Source: Noviluteimonas sp052115395 (GTDB taxonomy: Bacteria > Pseudomonadota > Gammaproteobacteria > Xanthomonadales > Xanthomonadaceae). From it: a stretch of 64,000 bases of DNA. The translations under genes were made by a program, and so were the position numbers. Below the pieces are notes generated by a model, which worked only from the letters and a program-made list of their open reading frames with translations, ran no database searches and was not told where the DNA came from. Where the stretch lies: the NCBI GenBank assembly GCA_052115395.1, contig JBFRGO010000001.1. The stretch is one strand, 5' to 3'. Positions within the stretch are counted from its first letter, which is position 1. Each line of letters starts with the position of its first letter. Below are positions 1 to 7,381 of this stretch, in pieces.

Positions 1-1533
1 TTGCACCCCGGAGAACGCGACGTCTTCCGGCAGCACGACCGGCAACTGGTCTTCCGGCACCGGCACCGCGCCGCACTTGGCGCAATAGATCACCGGAATC
101 GGGCAACCCCAGTAACGCTGGCGGCTCACGCCCCAGTCGCGGAGGCGGAAGTTCACCCGGCGCGTGCCGTGGCCTTCGGCCTCGAAACGCGCGGCGATCG
201 CCTCGAAGGCCTCGTCGTAATCCATGCCGTCGAATTCGCCGGAATTCACCAGCAGGCCGCGCTCGGTGTACGCGCCCTCTTCCTGGATCTTGCGCTCGAA
301 TTCCTGGATGACTTCGACCGCGGCGCGCGTTTCGTACAGGTCGGCGCTGCCGCCGTGCAAGGCGGCGTCCATCGGATCGTGCTGCATCGGCGCACCCGAC
401 GCGATTTCCACGACGGCATCGCGCACCTGCGGCGGCACGATCACCATGCGGATCGGCAGGCCGTAATGGCGCGCCATTTCCCAGTCGCGCTGGTCGTGGC
501 CCGGCACGGCCATCACCGCGCCCGTGCCGTAATTCATGAGCACGAAGTTGGCGACGTAGATCGGCAGCGGCTCGCCGGTGACCGGATGCAGCGCGCGCAG
601 GCCGATGTCGCGGCCGCGCTTGGCTTGCGTTTCCAGTTCGGCTTCCGACACACCGCCGTGGCGGATGTCTTCGATGAACTCGGCCAGCGAAGGATCGCTC
701 GCGGCCGCCTGCTTGGCGAGCGGGTGCTCGGCGGCGATGCTGATGAAGGTCACGCCCATCAGCGTGTCGGGGCGCGTGGTGAACACGTGCAGCTGTTCGT
801 CGCTGCCGTCGACCTTGAACGCGAATTCCAGGCCTTCGCTGCGGCCGATCCAGTTGCGCTGCATCGTGCGCACCGCGTCGGGCCAGCCCGGCAGCGCGTC
901 GAGACCGTCGAGCAATTGCTGCGCGTAATCGGTGATGCGCAGGAACCACTGCGGGATCTCGCGCTTCTCCACGAGCGCACCCGAACGCCAGCCGCGGCCG
1001 TCGATCACCTGCTCGTTGGCAAGCACCGTCTGGTCCACCGGATCCCAGTTGACGATCGAATTCTTGCGATACGCCATCCCCTTCTTCATCAAACGCACGA
1101 ACATGCGCTGCTCGTGCACGTAGTAATCGGGGCGGCAGGTGGCGAATTCGCGCGACCAGTCGATCGCGTAGCCCATCGTGCGCAGCTGGTCGCGCATGTG
1201 GTCGATGTTGGCGTAGGTCCACTTCGCCGGCGCGGTGCGGTTCTTGATCGCCGCGTTCTCGGCGGGCAGGCCGAAGGCGTCCCAACCCATCGGTTGCAGC
1301 ACGTTGCGGCCGTTCATGCGCTGGAAGCGGCTGATGACGTCGCCGATCGTGTAATTGCGCACGTGGCCCATGTGCAGGGCGCCCGAGGGGTACGGCAGCA
1401 TCGACAGGCAGAAGAACTTCGGCCGGGGGTCGTTTTCCGTCACTTCGAACGCGCGGCGGTCGGACCAGAAGCGCTGGGCGGCGGCTTCGAGGGTGCGGGG
1501 GTCGTAGGCAGGCGCGTCGGGGGCGGCGGACAT
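1..1533 (-). CDS. leuS: Leucyl-tRNA synthetase, N-terminal 511 residues (C-terminus outside the window)
   Basis: Charges tRNA-Leu with leucine in the cytoplasm. The visible N-terminal part has the class I signature PYPSGALHMGHVRN, with the HIGH-type motif HMGH at residues 54-57. The CP1 editing insertion follows, and the stretch LRDWGVSRQRYWGCPIP marks re-entry into the catalytic core. The KMSKS loop and anticodon-binding domain lie beyond the window edge, so the gene is cut by the window and is not broken. The start is the ATG at 1533-1531, which gives the family's usual short N-terminus. It is divergent from the small transporter at 1594. Identification is secure. Confidence 0.97.
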   Translation of the reverse strand, partial: MSAAPDAPAYDPRTLEAAAQRFWSDRRAFEVTENDPRPKFFCLSMLPYPSGALHMGHVRNYTIGDVISRFQRMNGRNVLQPMGWDAFGLPAENAAIKNRTAPAKWTYANIDHMRDQLRTMGYAIDWSREFATCRPDYYVHEQRMFVRLMKKGMAYRKNSIVNWDPVDQTVLANEQVIDGRGWRSGALVEKREIPQWFLRITDYAQQLLDGLDALPGWPDAVRTMQRNWIGRSEGLEFAFKVDGSDEQLHVFTTRPDTLMGVTFISIAAEHPLAKQAAASDPSLAEFIEDIRHGGVSEAELETQAKRGRDIGLRALHPVTGEPLPIYVANFVLMNYGTGAVMAVPGHDQRDWEMARHYGLPIRMVIVPPQVRDAVVEIASGAPMQHDPMDAALHGGSADLYETRAAVEVIQEFERKIQEEGAYTERGLLVNSGEFDGMDYDEAFEAIAARFEAEGHGTRRVNFRLRDWGVSRQRYWGCPIPVIYCAKCGAVPVPEDQLPVVLPEDVAFSGVQ

Positions 1534-1593
1534 CGGTCGTTTGCACGGACAATAGTGGGCCGGAGAGCCTATCAGACCGGCGATACTGCCGGC

Positions 1594-1851
1594 ATGGACC
1601 TCGACCTCACCTGGACCGGCTATGTGGCCGCCACGCTCACCACCCTGTGCTTCGTGCCGCAGGCGGTGAAAATCCTCCGCACCCGCGATACCCGCAGCAT
1701 TTCGCTGCACATGTACGTAGTGTTCACCATCGGCGTGGGGTTCTGGCTGGCCTACGGGATCGCGCTGCATTCGTGGCCGATGATCGTGTCGAACACCATC
1801 ACGCTGGGGCTGTCGGCGGCGATTTTGGGGATGAAGTTGCGCTGGGGATGA
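1594..1851 (+). CDS. SemiSWEET-family transporter (PQ-loop, 85 aa)
   Basis: A small integral membrane protein of three predicted helices, the size and layout of bacterial SemiSWEETs, which dimerise to carry sugars or other small solutes across the inner membrane. The diagnostic Pro-Gln pair is in CFVPQAVKILRTRDTRSIS at the end of helix 1, with the basic loop typical of the family. The ATG at 1594 was chosen because the first helix begins a few residues later. No ribosome binding site is obvious. It stands alone between leuS and the fimbrial operon, and the substrate cannot be read from sequence. Confidence 0.85.
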   Translation: MDLDLTWTGYVAATLTTLCFVPQAVKILRTRDTRSISLHMYVVFTIGVGFWLAYGIALHSWPMIVSNTITLGLSAAILGMKLRWG

Positions 1852-1948
1852 GGTTTCAGGGTTTTCTGACACTGCAGTGCGTAGTTCACCGACTGCGATG
1901 GAAGCGGCCGAACCGGAGGATGTGGACACACCCAACAAGGAGTGTTCC

Positions 1949-2488
1949 ATGCGCCACACCGATTCCCGCAGCTTCGCTTTCGTCCCGGCCCTGCTCGTCG
2001 CCGGTTGCCTGACTTCGCCCACGGCCGCCGCCACCTCCGGCACGATCTCCTTCGACGGCCAGATCACCGACGCCACCTGCGACGTCAGCGGCGGCACCAC
2101 GGGCACGCCGTCGTTCGCCGTCCGGTTGCCCATCATCAGCACCAACCAGCTGGGGCCCGGCGACGTCGCCGGCCGCACCAACTTCCGCATGGCCCTGTCC
2201 AATTGCCAGTTCGTCGCCAACGGCGTGCGCGTGTTCTTCGAAGGCGGCCCGACGGTCGACCCCGCCTCGGGCACGCTCACCACCAGCCTGCCCGACGTCA
2301 ACCTCGCGCTGTTCAACGGCGACGGCACGCAGATCGCGGTCGGCAGCGAAACACAGCGCGACGACAACACGCTCTACCAGACCTTCGACACCATGGATTA
2401 CCAGGTCGCCTACCAGAACGTCGGCGCGGCCGGTGCCATGGCCGGCGTGGTGACGACGAGCGTCGTGTACTCGCTGCACTATCCGTGA
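1949..2488 (+). CDS. Type 1-like major fimbrial subunit (179 aa)
   Basis: Probable structural pilin secreted through the Sec system and assembled by the chaperone-usher pathway. It has an N-terminal signal sequence ending near TAAATSG, a mature start SGTISFDGQITDATCDVS typical of FimA-type pilins, and two cysteines that could form the family disulfide (in DATCDVS and ALSNCQF). It ends in an alternating hydrophobic strand with penultimate aromatics (VVYSLHYP), the usual chaperone-recognition end. The start at 1949 is preceded by AAGGAG at 1936-1941; upstream in-frame ATGs lack such a site. It is the first gene of a three-gene operon. Confidence 0.88.
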   Translation: MRHTDSRSFAFVPALLVAGCLTSPTAAATSGTISFDGQITDATCDVSGGTTGTPSFAVRLPIISTNQLGPGDVAGRTNFRMALSNCQFVANGVRVFFEGGPTVDPASGTLTTSLPDVNLALFNGDGTQIAVGSETQRDDNTLYQTFDTMDYQVAYQNVGAAGAMAGVVTTSVVYSLHYP

Positions 2489-3192
2489 GCATCGTGGTTC
2501 GCATCGCATCCTGCGGGATCGCGCTGCTGGCGTTCGCGTTCGCGCCCTGCGCGCACGCGGGCGTCGTGCTCGACAACACGCGCGTCGTCTTTCCCGGCGA
2601 CGCGCGTGATGTCACGGTGCGCCTGAGCAACCGCCATGCGCATCCGGTCCTGGTCGAAGCATGGGTGGAATCGCCGATCAGCGCGGCGCAAATCCCCTTC
2701 GCGCCCGACCCGCCGCTGTTCCGCATCGATCCGGGCAAGGGGCAAACCCTGCGCCTGCATCGTTTGCCCGGCGCGCTGGCGCCGGATCGCGAGACCTTGT
2801 TCTGGCTCAACGTACTCGACGTACCACCGGATCCGCCGGCGGAAGCCGATGCGTCGACGATGAAGATCGCCCTGCGCACGCGCGTGAAGCTGCTGCATCG
2901 GCCGAGCGATCTGCCCGGCTCCCCCGGTCGGGCGCCGGCCGCATTGCAGTGGCGCGTGCTCGACGATGCGCGCCTGGAGATCGACAACCCCACGCCCTAT
3001 CACGTCACCATCGCGCGCATCGCCGACGGTGAGTCCTGGGATGTGCTCGGCGAAATGGTTCCACCATTCGCCAGCACCATCGTGCGGCCGAAGACGGCGC
3101 GTCGCAGCGGTCGCATCATCTTCGAAGCGATCAACGACCTGGGCGGGCGCGATCGGTTCGAGAGTGCGTTGTCGGAAGCGCAGGCCCGGTGA
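2485..3192 (+). CDS. Periplasmic fimbrial chaperone (PapD/FimC family, 235 aa)
   Basis: Binds pilin subunits in the periplasm and hands them to the usher. It has a signal peptide (ALLAFAFAPCAHA), then the first Ig-like domain starting GVVLDNTRVVFPGDARDVTVRLSN. The conserved segment FRIDPGKGQTLRLHR and the FWLNVLDVPP stretch are seen in PapD-type chaperones, and a second domain follows. The GTG at 2485 overlaps the pilin stop codon (GTGA), so translation is probably coupled; a second GTG at 2494 is a possible start. The gene overlaps the usher start at its 3' end. Confidence 0.9.
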   Translation: MSIVVRIASCGIALLAFAFAPCAHAGVVLDNTRVVFPGDARDVTVRLSNRHAHPVLVEAWVESPISAAQIPFAPDPPLFRIDPGKGQTLRLHRLPGALAPDRETLFWLNVLDVPPDPPAEADASTMKIALRTRVKLLHRPSDLPGSPGRAPAALQWRVLDDARLEIDNPTPYHVTIARIADGESWDVLGEMVPPFASTIVRPKTARRSGRIIFEAINDLGGRDRFESALSEAQAR

Positions 3193-5606
3193 TGCGCGGC
3201 ACGCCGGCCTTCGCGCTCGCGTTCGCTTGCGCGGCCGTGCACGCAGGCGAACCGGCCTCGCCGCACGTGCGGTTCGACGCCACGATGTTGCGCCATGCGC
3301 GCGACGTGGACGTCTCTGTGTTCGAAGCGGGCCAACCCGTGCGAGCGGGCGTGCATGACGTCGAAGTTTGGCGCAATGGCGTACCGCTGGGGCGGCGCCG
3401 CGTGCGCTTCGACGGCGCAGAGGCAGCGCCCTGCTTCGACGCGGGCTTCGTCGAATGGGTGGGCGTGGACATCGCGCGCCTTGCCGACTTCGCCAATCGC
3501 GGCAGATCTGCGCAGGCGGCGTGCCCGACGATCGATGCGCTGCATCCCGCTGCGAACGCACGCTACGTGCCCGGCGATTTCGCGCTGCACGTGTCGATCC
3601 CGCAGGCCTTGCTGGCCGAGAGAAACGCGACGATCGACGCCGCCCCGCCCGATGCCGGAATCACCGCCTTCCGCCTCGGATATGGCGCAACCCTGCTGCG
3701 ATCCGAGATGGAAGGCACGCAAGCCTTCGACCGCGCGAGCCTGCGCCTCGACGCCGGCATGAACGCGGGGCCATGGCGCTTGCGCCACCGCAGCGCGCAC
3801 CTGTGGCGTCCCGCGCAGGGTCGCGAGAGCGACACGCTCTCCGCGCACCTGGAACGCGATGTCCCGCGCTTCGACGCACGCCTTACGCTCGGCGACTTCC
3901 ATGCCAACGGATTGCTGTTCGATCCGGTCGCGCTGCGCGGCGTCCGCTTCCAATCCGACGACCGCATGTTGCCGGCATCGCAACTGCGCACCGCCCCCGT
4001 CATCCGCGGCGTCGCAGATACCAATGCGCGCGTGCAAGTGCGACAGTCAGGGCGCTTGTTGTTCGATACGGCGGTGCCGCCGGGGCCTTTCGCGCTCGCC
4101 GACGTCCAACCACTCGGGCGCGGCGGCGATCTCGACGTGCGCATCGTTGAAGCCGATGGTCGCGTGCGGACCTTCGCGGTTCCTTACGCGGCGATGCCGG
4201 GAGTGCTGCGCGCCGGGCGGAAGCGATTCGGCCTGGCCGCGGGTTGGCTGTCGGACATCGACCGATGGGATGCACCCGTCGTGGCGGGGGCGCTCGAATC
4301 GGGCGTGCAGGATCGCGTCACGTTGCGTGCGGCGGCGCTGGCCACGACGGGTCACGCGCAAGCGTTGGCGGGCGTCGCGTTCGCGTCGCTCGCGGGCGCC
4401 TTGTCGATCGACCGCCTGCACGCGCGCACCGCGCGCGACACGGGGCTGGCCCGCGGCGCCGCGACGCGCGCGGCCTTCACGACCGACATGGCGGCCGCGC
4501 GCACGACCTTGCAGATCAGCGCGACCTCGACCCCGACCGCCTACCACTCGCTGCGCGAAGCGCGCCACGCGCCCGACGCACGCCGCGAACGCCAGCGCTT
4601 CGACGCCACGCTCCAGAAATCATTTCGCGACCGGCGGCATGGGCTGCACCTATCCATCGTGGATCGTCGCTTCCACGCCATCGGCGGCCCGCAACGCAGC
4701 GCGCGTTTCGGCTGGTCGATTCCCACTGCGCGCAGCGGCGCGGTGCTGAATGCCTCCATCGAGCACACACGACGGATCGCCCATCGCGCGACCAACGACG
4801 CGGTGTTGTCGCTCACCCTGCCCCTGCGCTTCGGCGATGCGGGGAACATCGCGTTCGCCCATGCGCACGTGCGCGCAGGGCCGGAGCGGCTCGACGTGCA
4901 ATCGGGGGTCGGCGGCGTGCTGCGCGATCGCAATGCCTGGAACCTCGGTGTCTCGCGGGCCGGGGATGCGCGCGGCGGTGCGACGACGACGAGCGCTTCG
5001 ATCGGGCACGCCGGGCGCGCGGGTCGCATCGACGCGGGACTGAGCCTGTCGCCCGCGGTGCGCCAGGCAACGCTGACGGCCGAAGGCGGCGTGCTCGCGC
5101 ATGCGCACGGCGTCACCTTCGGTCCGACGCTCGGCGACACCATCGCCCTCGTGCGCGCCGATCACGGCGCCGGCGCGCACGTGCTGCAGGCGCCCAACGT
5201 GCGCCTGGACCGGCGCGGACGTGCGCTCGTGCCGCAGTTGTCGCCCTATCGGCGCAATCGCGTGGGCATCGAAGTGGGCGGCATTTCGACCGACGTGGCG
5301 TTCGATTGGACCGAGCGCATCGTCGTGCCGCGCGCGGGCGCGATCATCGATGTCCCGCTCGCCAGCAGCTTTCGCCCGATGCACTTCGTGCGCATCGACA
5401 TCGGCGAGGGCCGCGCGCCGCCGCTGGGCGCGCGCGTGGTCGATGCGTCGGGGACGACGCACGCGCTCGTGGGCCGCGATGGGCTCGCGCGCGTTCCGAT
5501 GCAGGCATCGGCCTGGTTCATCGAGGGCCACCCACAGCCCTGCACCGTCGGGCCGGCATCGTCCGACGGCATCCCCGTCGCCACCTGTCCGGCCTCACCG
5601 GGCTGA
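3192..5606 (+). CDS. Fimbrial outer-membrane usher (FimD/PapC-type, 804 aa)
   Basis: Beta-barrel pore that receives chaperone-subunit complexes and polymerises the fimbria across the outer membrane. It has a signal peptide (ALAFACAAVHAGEP), then an N-terminal domain with the paired cysteines of ushers. The plug/middle region carries the typical TNARVQVRQSGRLLFDTAVP and PGPFALADVQPLGRGGDLDV signatures. Length matches the family (800-850 aa). ATG 3192 overlaps the chaperone stop (TGATG). The 3' end overlaps the convergent DUF998 gene by 12 bp. No tip-adhesin gene follows. Confidence 0.93.
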   Translation: MRGTPAFALAFACAAVHAGEPASPHVRFDATMLRHARDVDVSVFEAGQPVRAGVHDVEVWRNGVPLGRRRVRFDGAEAAPCFDAGFVEWVGVDIARLADFANRGRSAQAACPTIDALHPAANARYVPGDFALHVSIPQALLAERNATIDAAPPDAGITAFRLGYGATLLRSEMEGTQAFDRASLRLDAGMNAGPWRLRHRSAHLWRPAQGRESDTLSAHLERDVPRFDARLTLGDFHANGLLFDPVALRGVRFQSDDRMLPASQLRTAPVIRGVADTNARVQVRQSGRLLFDTAVPPGPFALADVQPLGRGGDLDVRIVEADGRVRTFAVPYAAMPGVLRAGRKRFGLAAGWLSDIDRWDAPVVAGALESGVQDRVTLRAAALATTGHAQALAGVAFASLAGALSIDRLHARTARDTGLARGAATRAAFTTDMAAARTTLQISATSTPTAYHSLREARHAPDARRERQRFDATLQKSFRDRRHGLHLSIVDRRFHAIGGPQRSARFGWSIPTARSGAVLNASIEHTRRIAHRATNDAVLSLTLPLRFGDAGNIAFAHAHVRAGPERLDVQSGVGGVLRDRNAWNLGVSRAGDARGGATTTSASIGHAGRAGRIDAGLSLSPAVRQATLTAEGGVLAHAHGVTFGPTLGDTIALVRADHGAGAHVLQAPNVRLDRRGRALVPQLSPYRRNRVGIEVGGISTDVAFDWTERIVVPRAGAIIDVPLASSFRPMHFVRIDIGEGRAPPLGARVVDASGTTHALVGRDGLARVPMQASAWFIEGHPQPCTVGPASSDGIPVATCPASPG

Positions 5607-6239
5607 TGCGCGCCTTGCGTCGAACACACCCCACGCCACGCACGCAAGCCACCCCAACCACGCAACGATCCCGATGCGCTGCCCCATCGCCGGCGCACCC
5701 GGCACCGCGACGAACATCGCGAACGCCAACACCAGCGCAGCGACAAACGCGGTCGCGAATCGCAAGGCCACCTGCCCGCGCCACGCCACCGCCAGGAGCA
5801 CGCTTCCCGCGACGAACGCGATCCACCACACGGTCCACGCGGCCGTGTTGAGCTTGCCCACGCCATATTCCAGGCCCCGGGTCGCATCGACTGGCAGCAC
5901 GCCCTGCGCGGCGAAGGCGAGTGCCGCGAACGCGCACAGCGTCCAGCCCACGCCCAGCACGCGGCTGTCCGCATCGCGCGCGCGATCGGCGATCGACAGG
6001 CGCACCGTCGCCGCCCACGCGAGCAACCCCGGCAGCAGGAAGCCGAACAGATCGAACGCCCACCAGCGCGGCACGCCGCGCGCGCCGAGCAGCGCGACGG
6101 GATGGATCGCGTGGGAAAACCCGTGCAGCGCCGCGCCGAACCCCAGCAATGCAGCGATGAAGCCCAGCAGCGACAGGGCCGTGAGCAGGCGGACGGAGGG
6201 CAGGCGTGCAGGCGGAGTGGATGGGGTGTGCATCCGCAC
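5595..6239 (-). CDS. DUF998 family membrane protein (214 aa)
   Basis: Predicted polytopic inner-membrane protein with about six hydrophobic segments, starting with LLTALSLLGFIAALLGFGAAL. Conserved-looking features are the HGFSHAIHP segment after helix 1 and RGLEYGVGKLNTAAW in the loop before the fifth helix, consistent with DUF998. Function is unknown. A Met six bases downstream (6233) is an equally possible start. It is convergent with and slightly overlaps the usher gene, and divergent from the thioredoxin gene, so it is probably monocistronic. Confidence 0.75.
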   Translation of the reverse strand: MRMHTPSTPPARLPSVRLLTALSLLGFIAALLGFGAALHGFSHAIHPVALLGARGVPRWWAFDLFGFLLPGLLAWAATVRLSIADRARDADSRVLGVGWTLCAFAALAFAAQGVLPVDATRGLEYGVGKLNTAAWTVWWIAFVAGSVLLAVAWRGQVALRFATAFVAALVLAFAMFVAVPGAPAMGQRIGIVAWLGWLACVAWGVFDARRASAR

Positions 6240-6311
6240 ATGCTAGCGTGCGGGCTTGCCGCGCCGCGGGGGCGTCCCCATCTGTGGCGCATCCACTCTT
6301 CGACGATCGCC

Positions 6312-7187
6312 ATGGCCACCACCGCTTCCCCGCACGTTTTCGACGCCACCGCCGAAACTTTCGAAACCGACGTTCTCCAGGCGTCGCTGCAAACGCCCGT
6401 CCTCGTCGATTTCTGGGCCGAGTGGTGCGGCCCGTGCAAATCGCTCGGCCCGATCCTCGAAAAGCTCGCGGCCGAATACAACGGCGCCTTCCGCCTGGCG
6501 AAGGTGGATGTCGACAAGGAACAGCAGCTCGCCGCCGCTTTCCAGGTGCGTTCGATCCCTACCGTGTATCTGGTGAAGGACGGCCAGCTCGTCGACGGTT
6601 TCCCGGGCGCCCTGCCCGAAGGCCAGTTGCGCGAATTCCTCACCCACCACGGCATCGCGCCCGGCGCGCCGCAGGATGAAGTCACGCAAGACGTCGCGCC
6701 CGAGCCGCCGGCCGATCCGCACGCCGAAGTGATGCGCCTGCGCAAGCTGGCCGAAACCGAAACCGACAAGCCCGAACATCGCCTCGACCTCGCGCTCGCC
6801 CTGCTGCAAACCGGCAATGCGCACGAAGCCGAACAACTGCTCGACGGCCTGCCCGCCAACCTCGCGCAGGACGATCGTGCCGTGCGTGCACGCGCGCGTC
6901 TGGGCTTCGCCGCGTTGTTGAAGGACGCGCCCGCGCCGCAAGTCCTGGAAGCGGCGATCTCCAGCGATCCGAAGGACCTGCGCGCGCGCCATCTGCTCGG
7001 CGTGCATCGCATCGTCGCCGGCGATGCCGAAGCCGGGCTCGAACAATTCCTCGAAATGCTGCGGCTGGATCGCAGCTTCGACGATGGCCTGCCGCGCAAG
7101 GCGTTGATCGATGCGTTCCAGGTCGTCGACGATGCCGAACTCGTCGGCCGCATGCGCCGCCGCATGGCCTCCCTGCTGCTGGTGTGA
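6312..7187 (+). CDS. cnoX: Thioredoxin-domain chaperedoxin, CnoX/YbbN type (291 aa)
   Basis: Cytoplasmic thioredoxin fused to tetratricopeptide-like repeats. Family members hold unfolded proteins and protect cysteines under oxidative stress. The thioredoxin domain (about residues 10-110) has an intact WAEWCGPCKSLGPI active site and the cis-proline region VRSIPTVYLV. Residues about 125-291 are helical repeats (for example HRLDLALALLQTGNAHEAEQ), the layout of YbbN. The E. coli protein has an SXXC active site, whereas this one keeps CGPC, so redox activity is plausible. The start is ATG 6312; upstream sequence in the same frame is not conserved in style. Confidence 0.88.
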   Translation: MATTASPHVFDATAETFETDVLQASLQTPVLVDFWAEWCGPCKSLGPILEKLAAEYNGAFRLAKVDVDKEQQLAAAFQVRSIPTVYLVKDGQLVDGFPGALPEGQLREFLTHHGIAPGAPQDEVTQDVAPEPPADPHAEVMRLRKLAETETDKPEHRLDLALALLQTGNAHEAEQLLDGLPANLAQDDRAVRARARLGFAALLKDAPAPQVLEAAISSDPKDLRARHLLGVHRIVAGDAEAGLEQFLEMLRLDRSFDDGLPRKALIDAFQVVDDAELVGRMRRRMASLLLV

Positions 7188-7198
7188 CGTATGCACGG

Positions 7199-7253
7199 GT
7201 GACGCGCATCACCCAACGACCCTGCGCGTCACGCTGCGACGCACAACGTCGCG
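7199..7253 (+). other. Two adjacent hairpins downstream of the thioredoxin gene
   Basis: GTGACGCGCA at 7199-7208 is perfectly complementary to TGCGCGTCAC at 7223-7232 (10-bp stem, 14-nt loop). A second dyad, GCGACG...CGTCGC, follows directly. No T-run follows, so a classical intrinsic terminator is not supported. The pair may still act in 3'-end processing of the upstream mRNA or as a protein-binding dyad for the kinase gene starting at 7382. Confidence 0.4.
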
Positions 7254-7381
7254 TGAAGACCCCCTTCACGCGCCCCGGTGCATGAACCCATCAGGAATGC
7301 GGCCGCCAACGGTCTCCCCGCCGCTGGCTGGTCGTGTTGCGCCAGCGTATTCTTCCGCCACGGAACAGGGGACCGTCAACA

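Noticed and set aside
1..1851. Long plus-strand open frame covering the leuS region
   Set aside because: It is the antisense of leuS in high-GC sequence; only its last 86 codons, in the same frame from ATG 1594, encode the real SemiSWEET protein.
5246..7216. Long minus-strand open frame across the usher end, DUF998 and thioredoxin genes
   Set aside because: Low-complexity Arg/Ser/Ala-rich product and antisense to well-identified genes; a GC-bias artefact.
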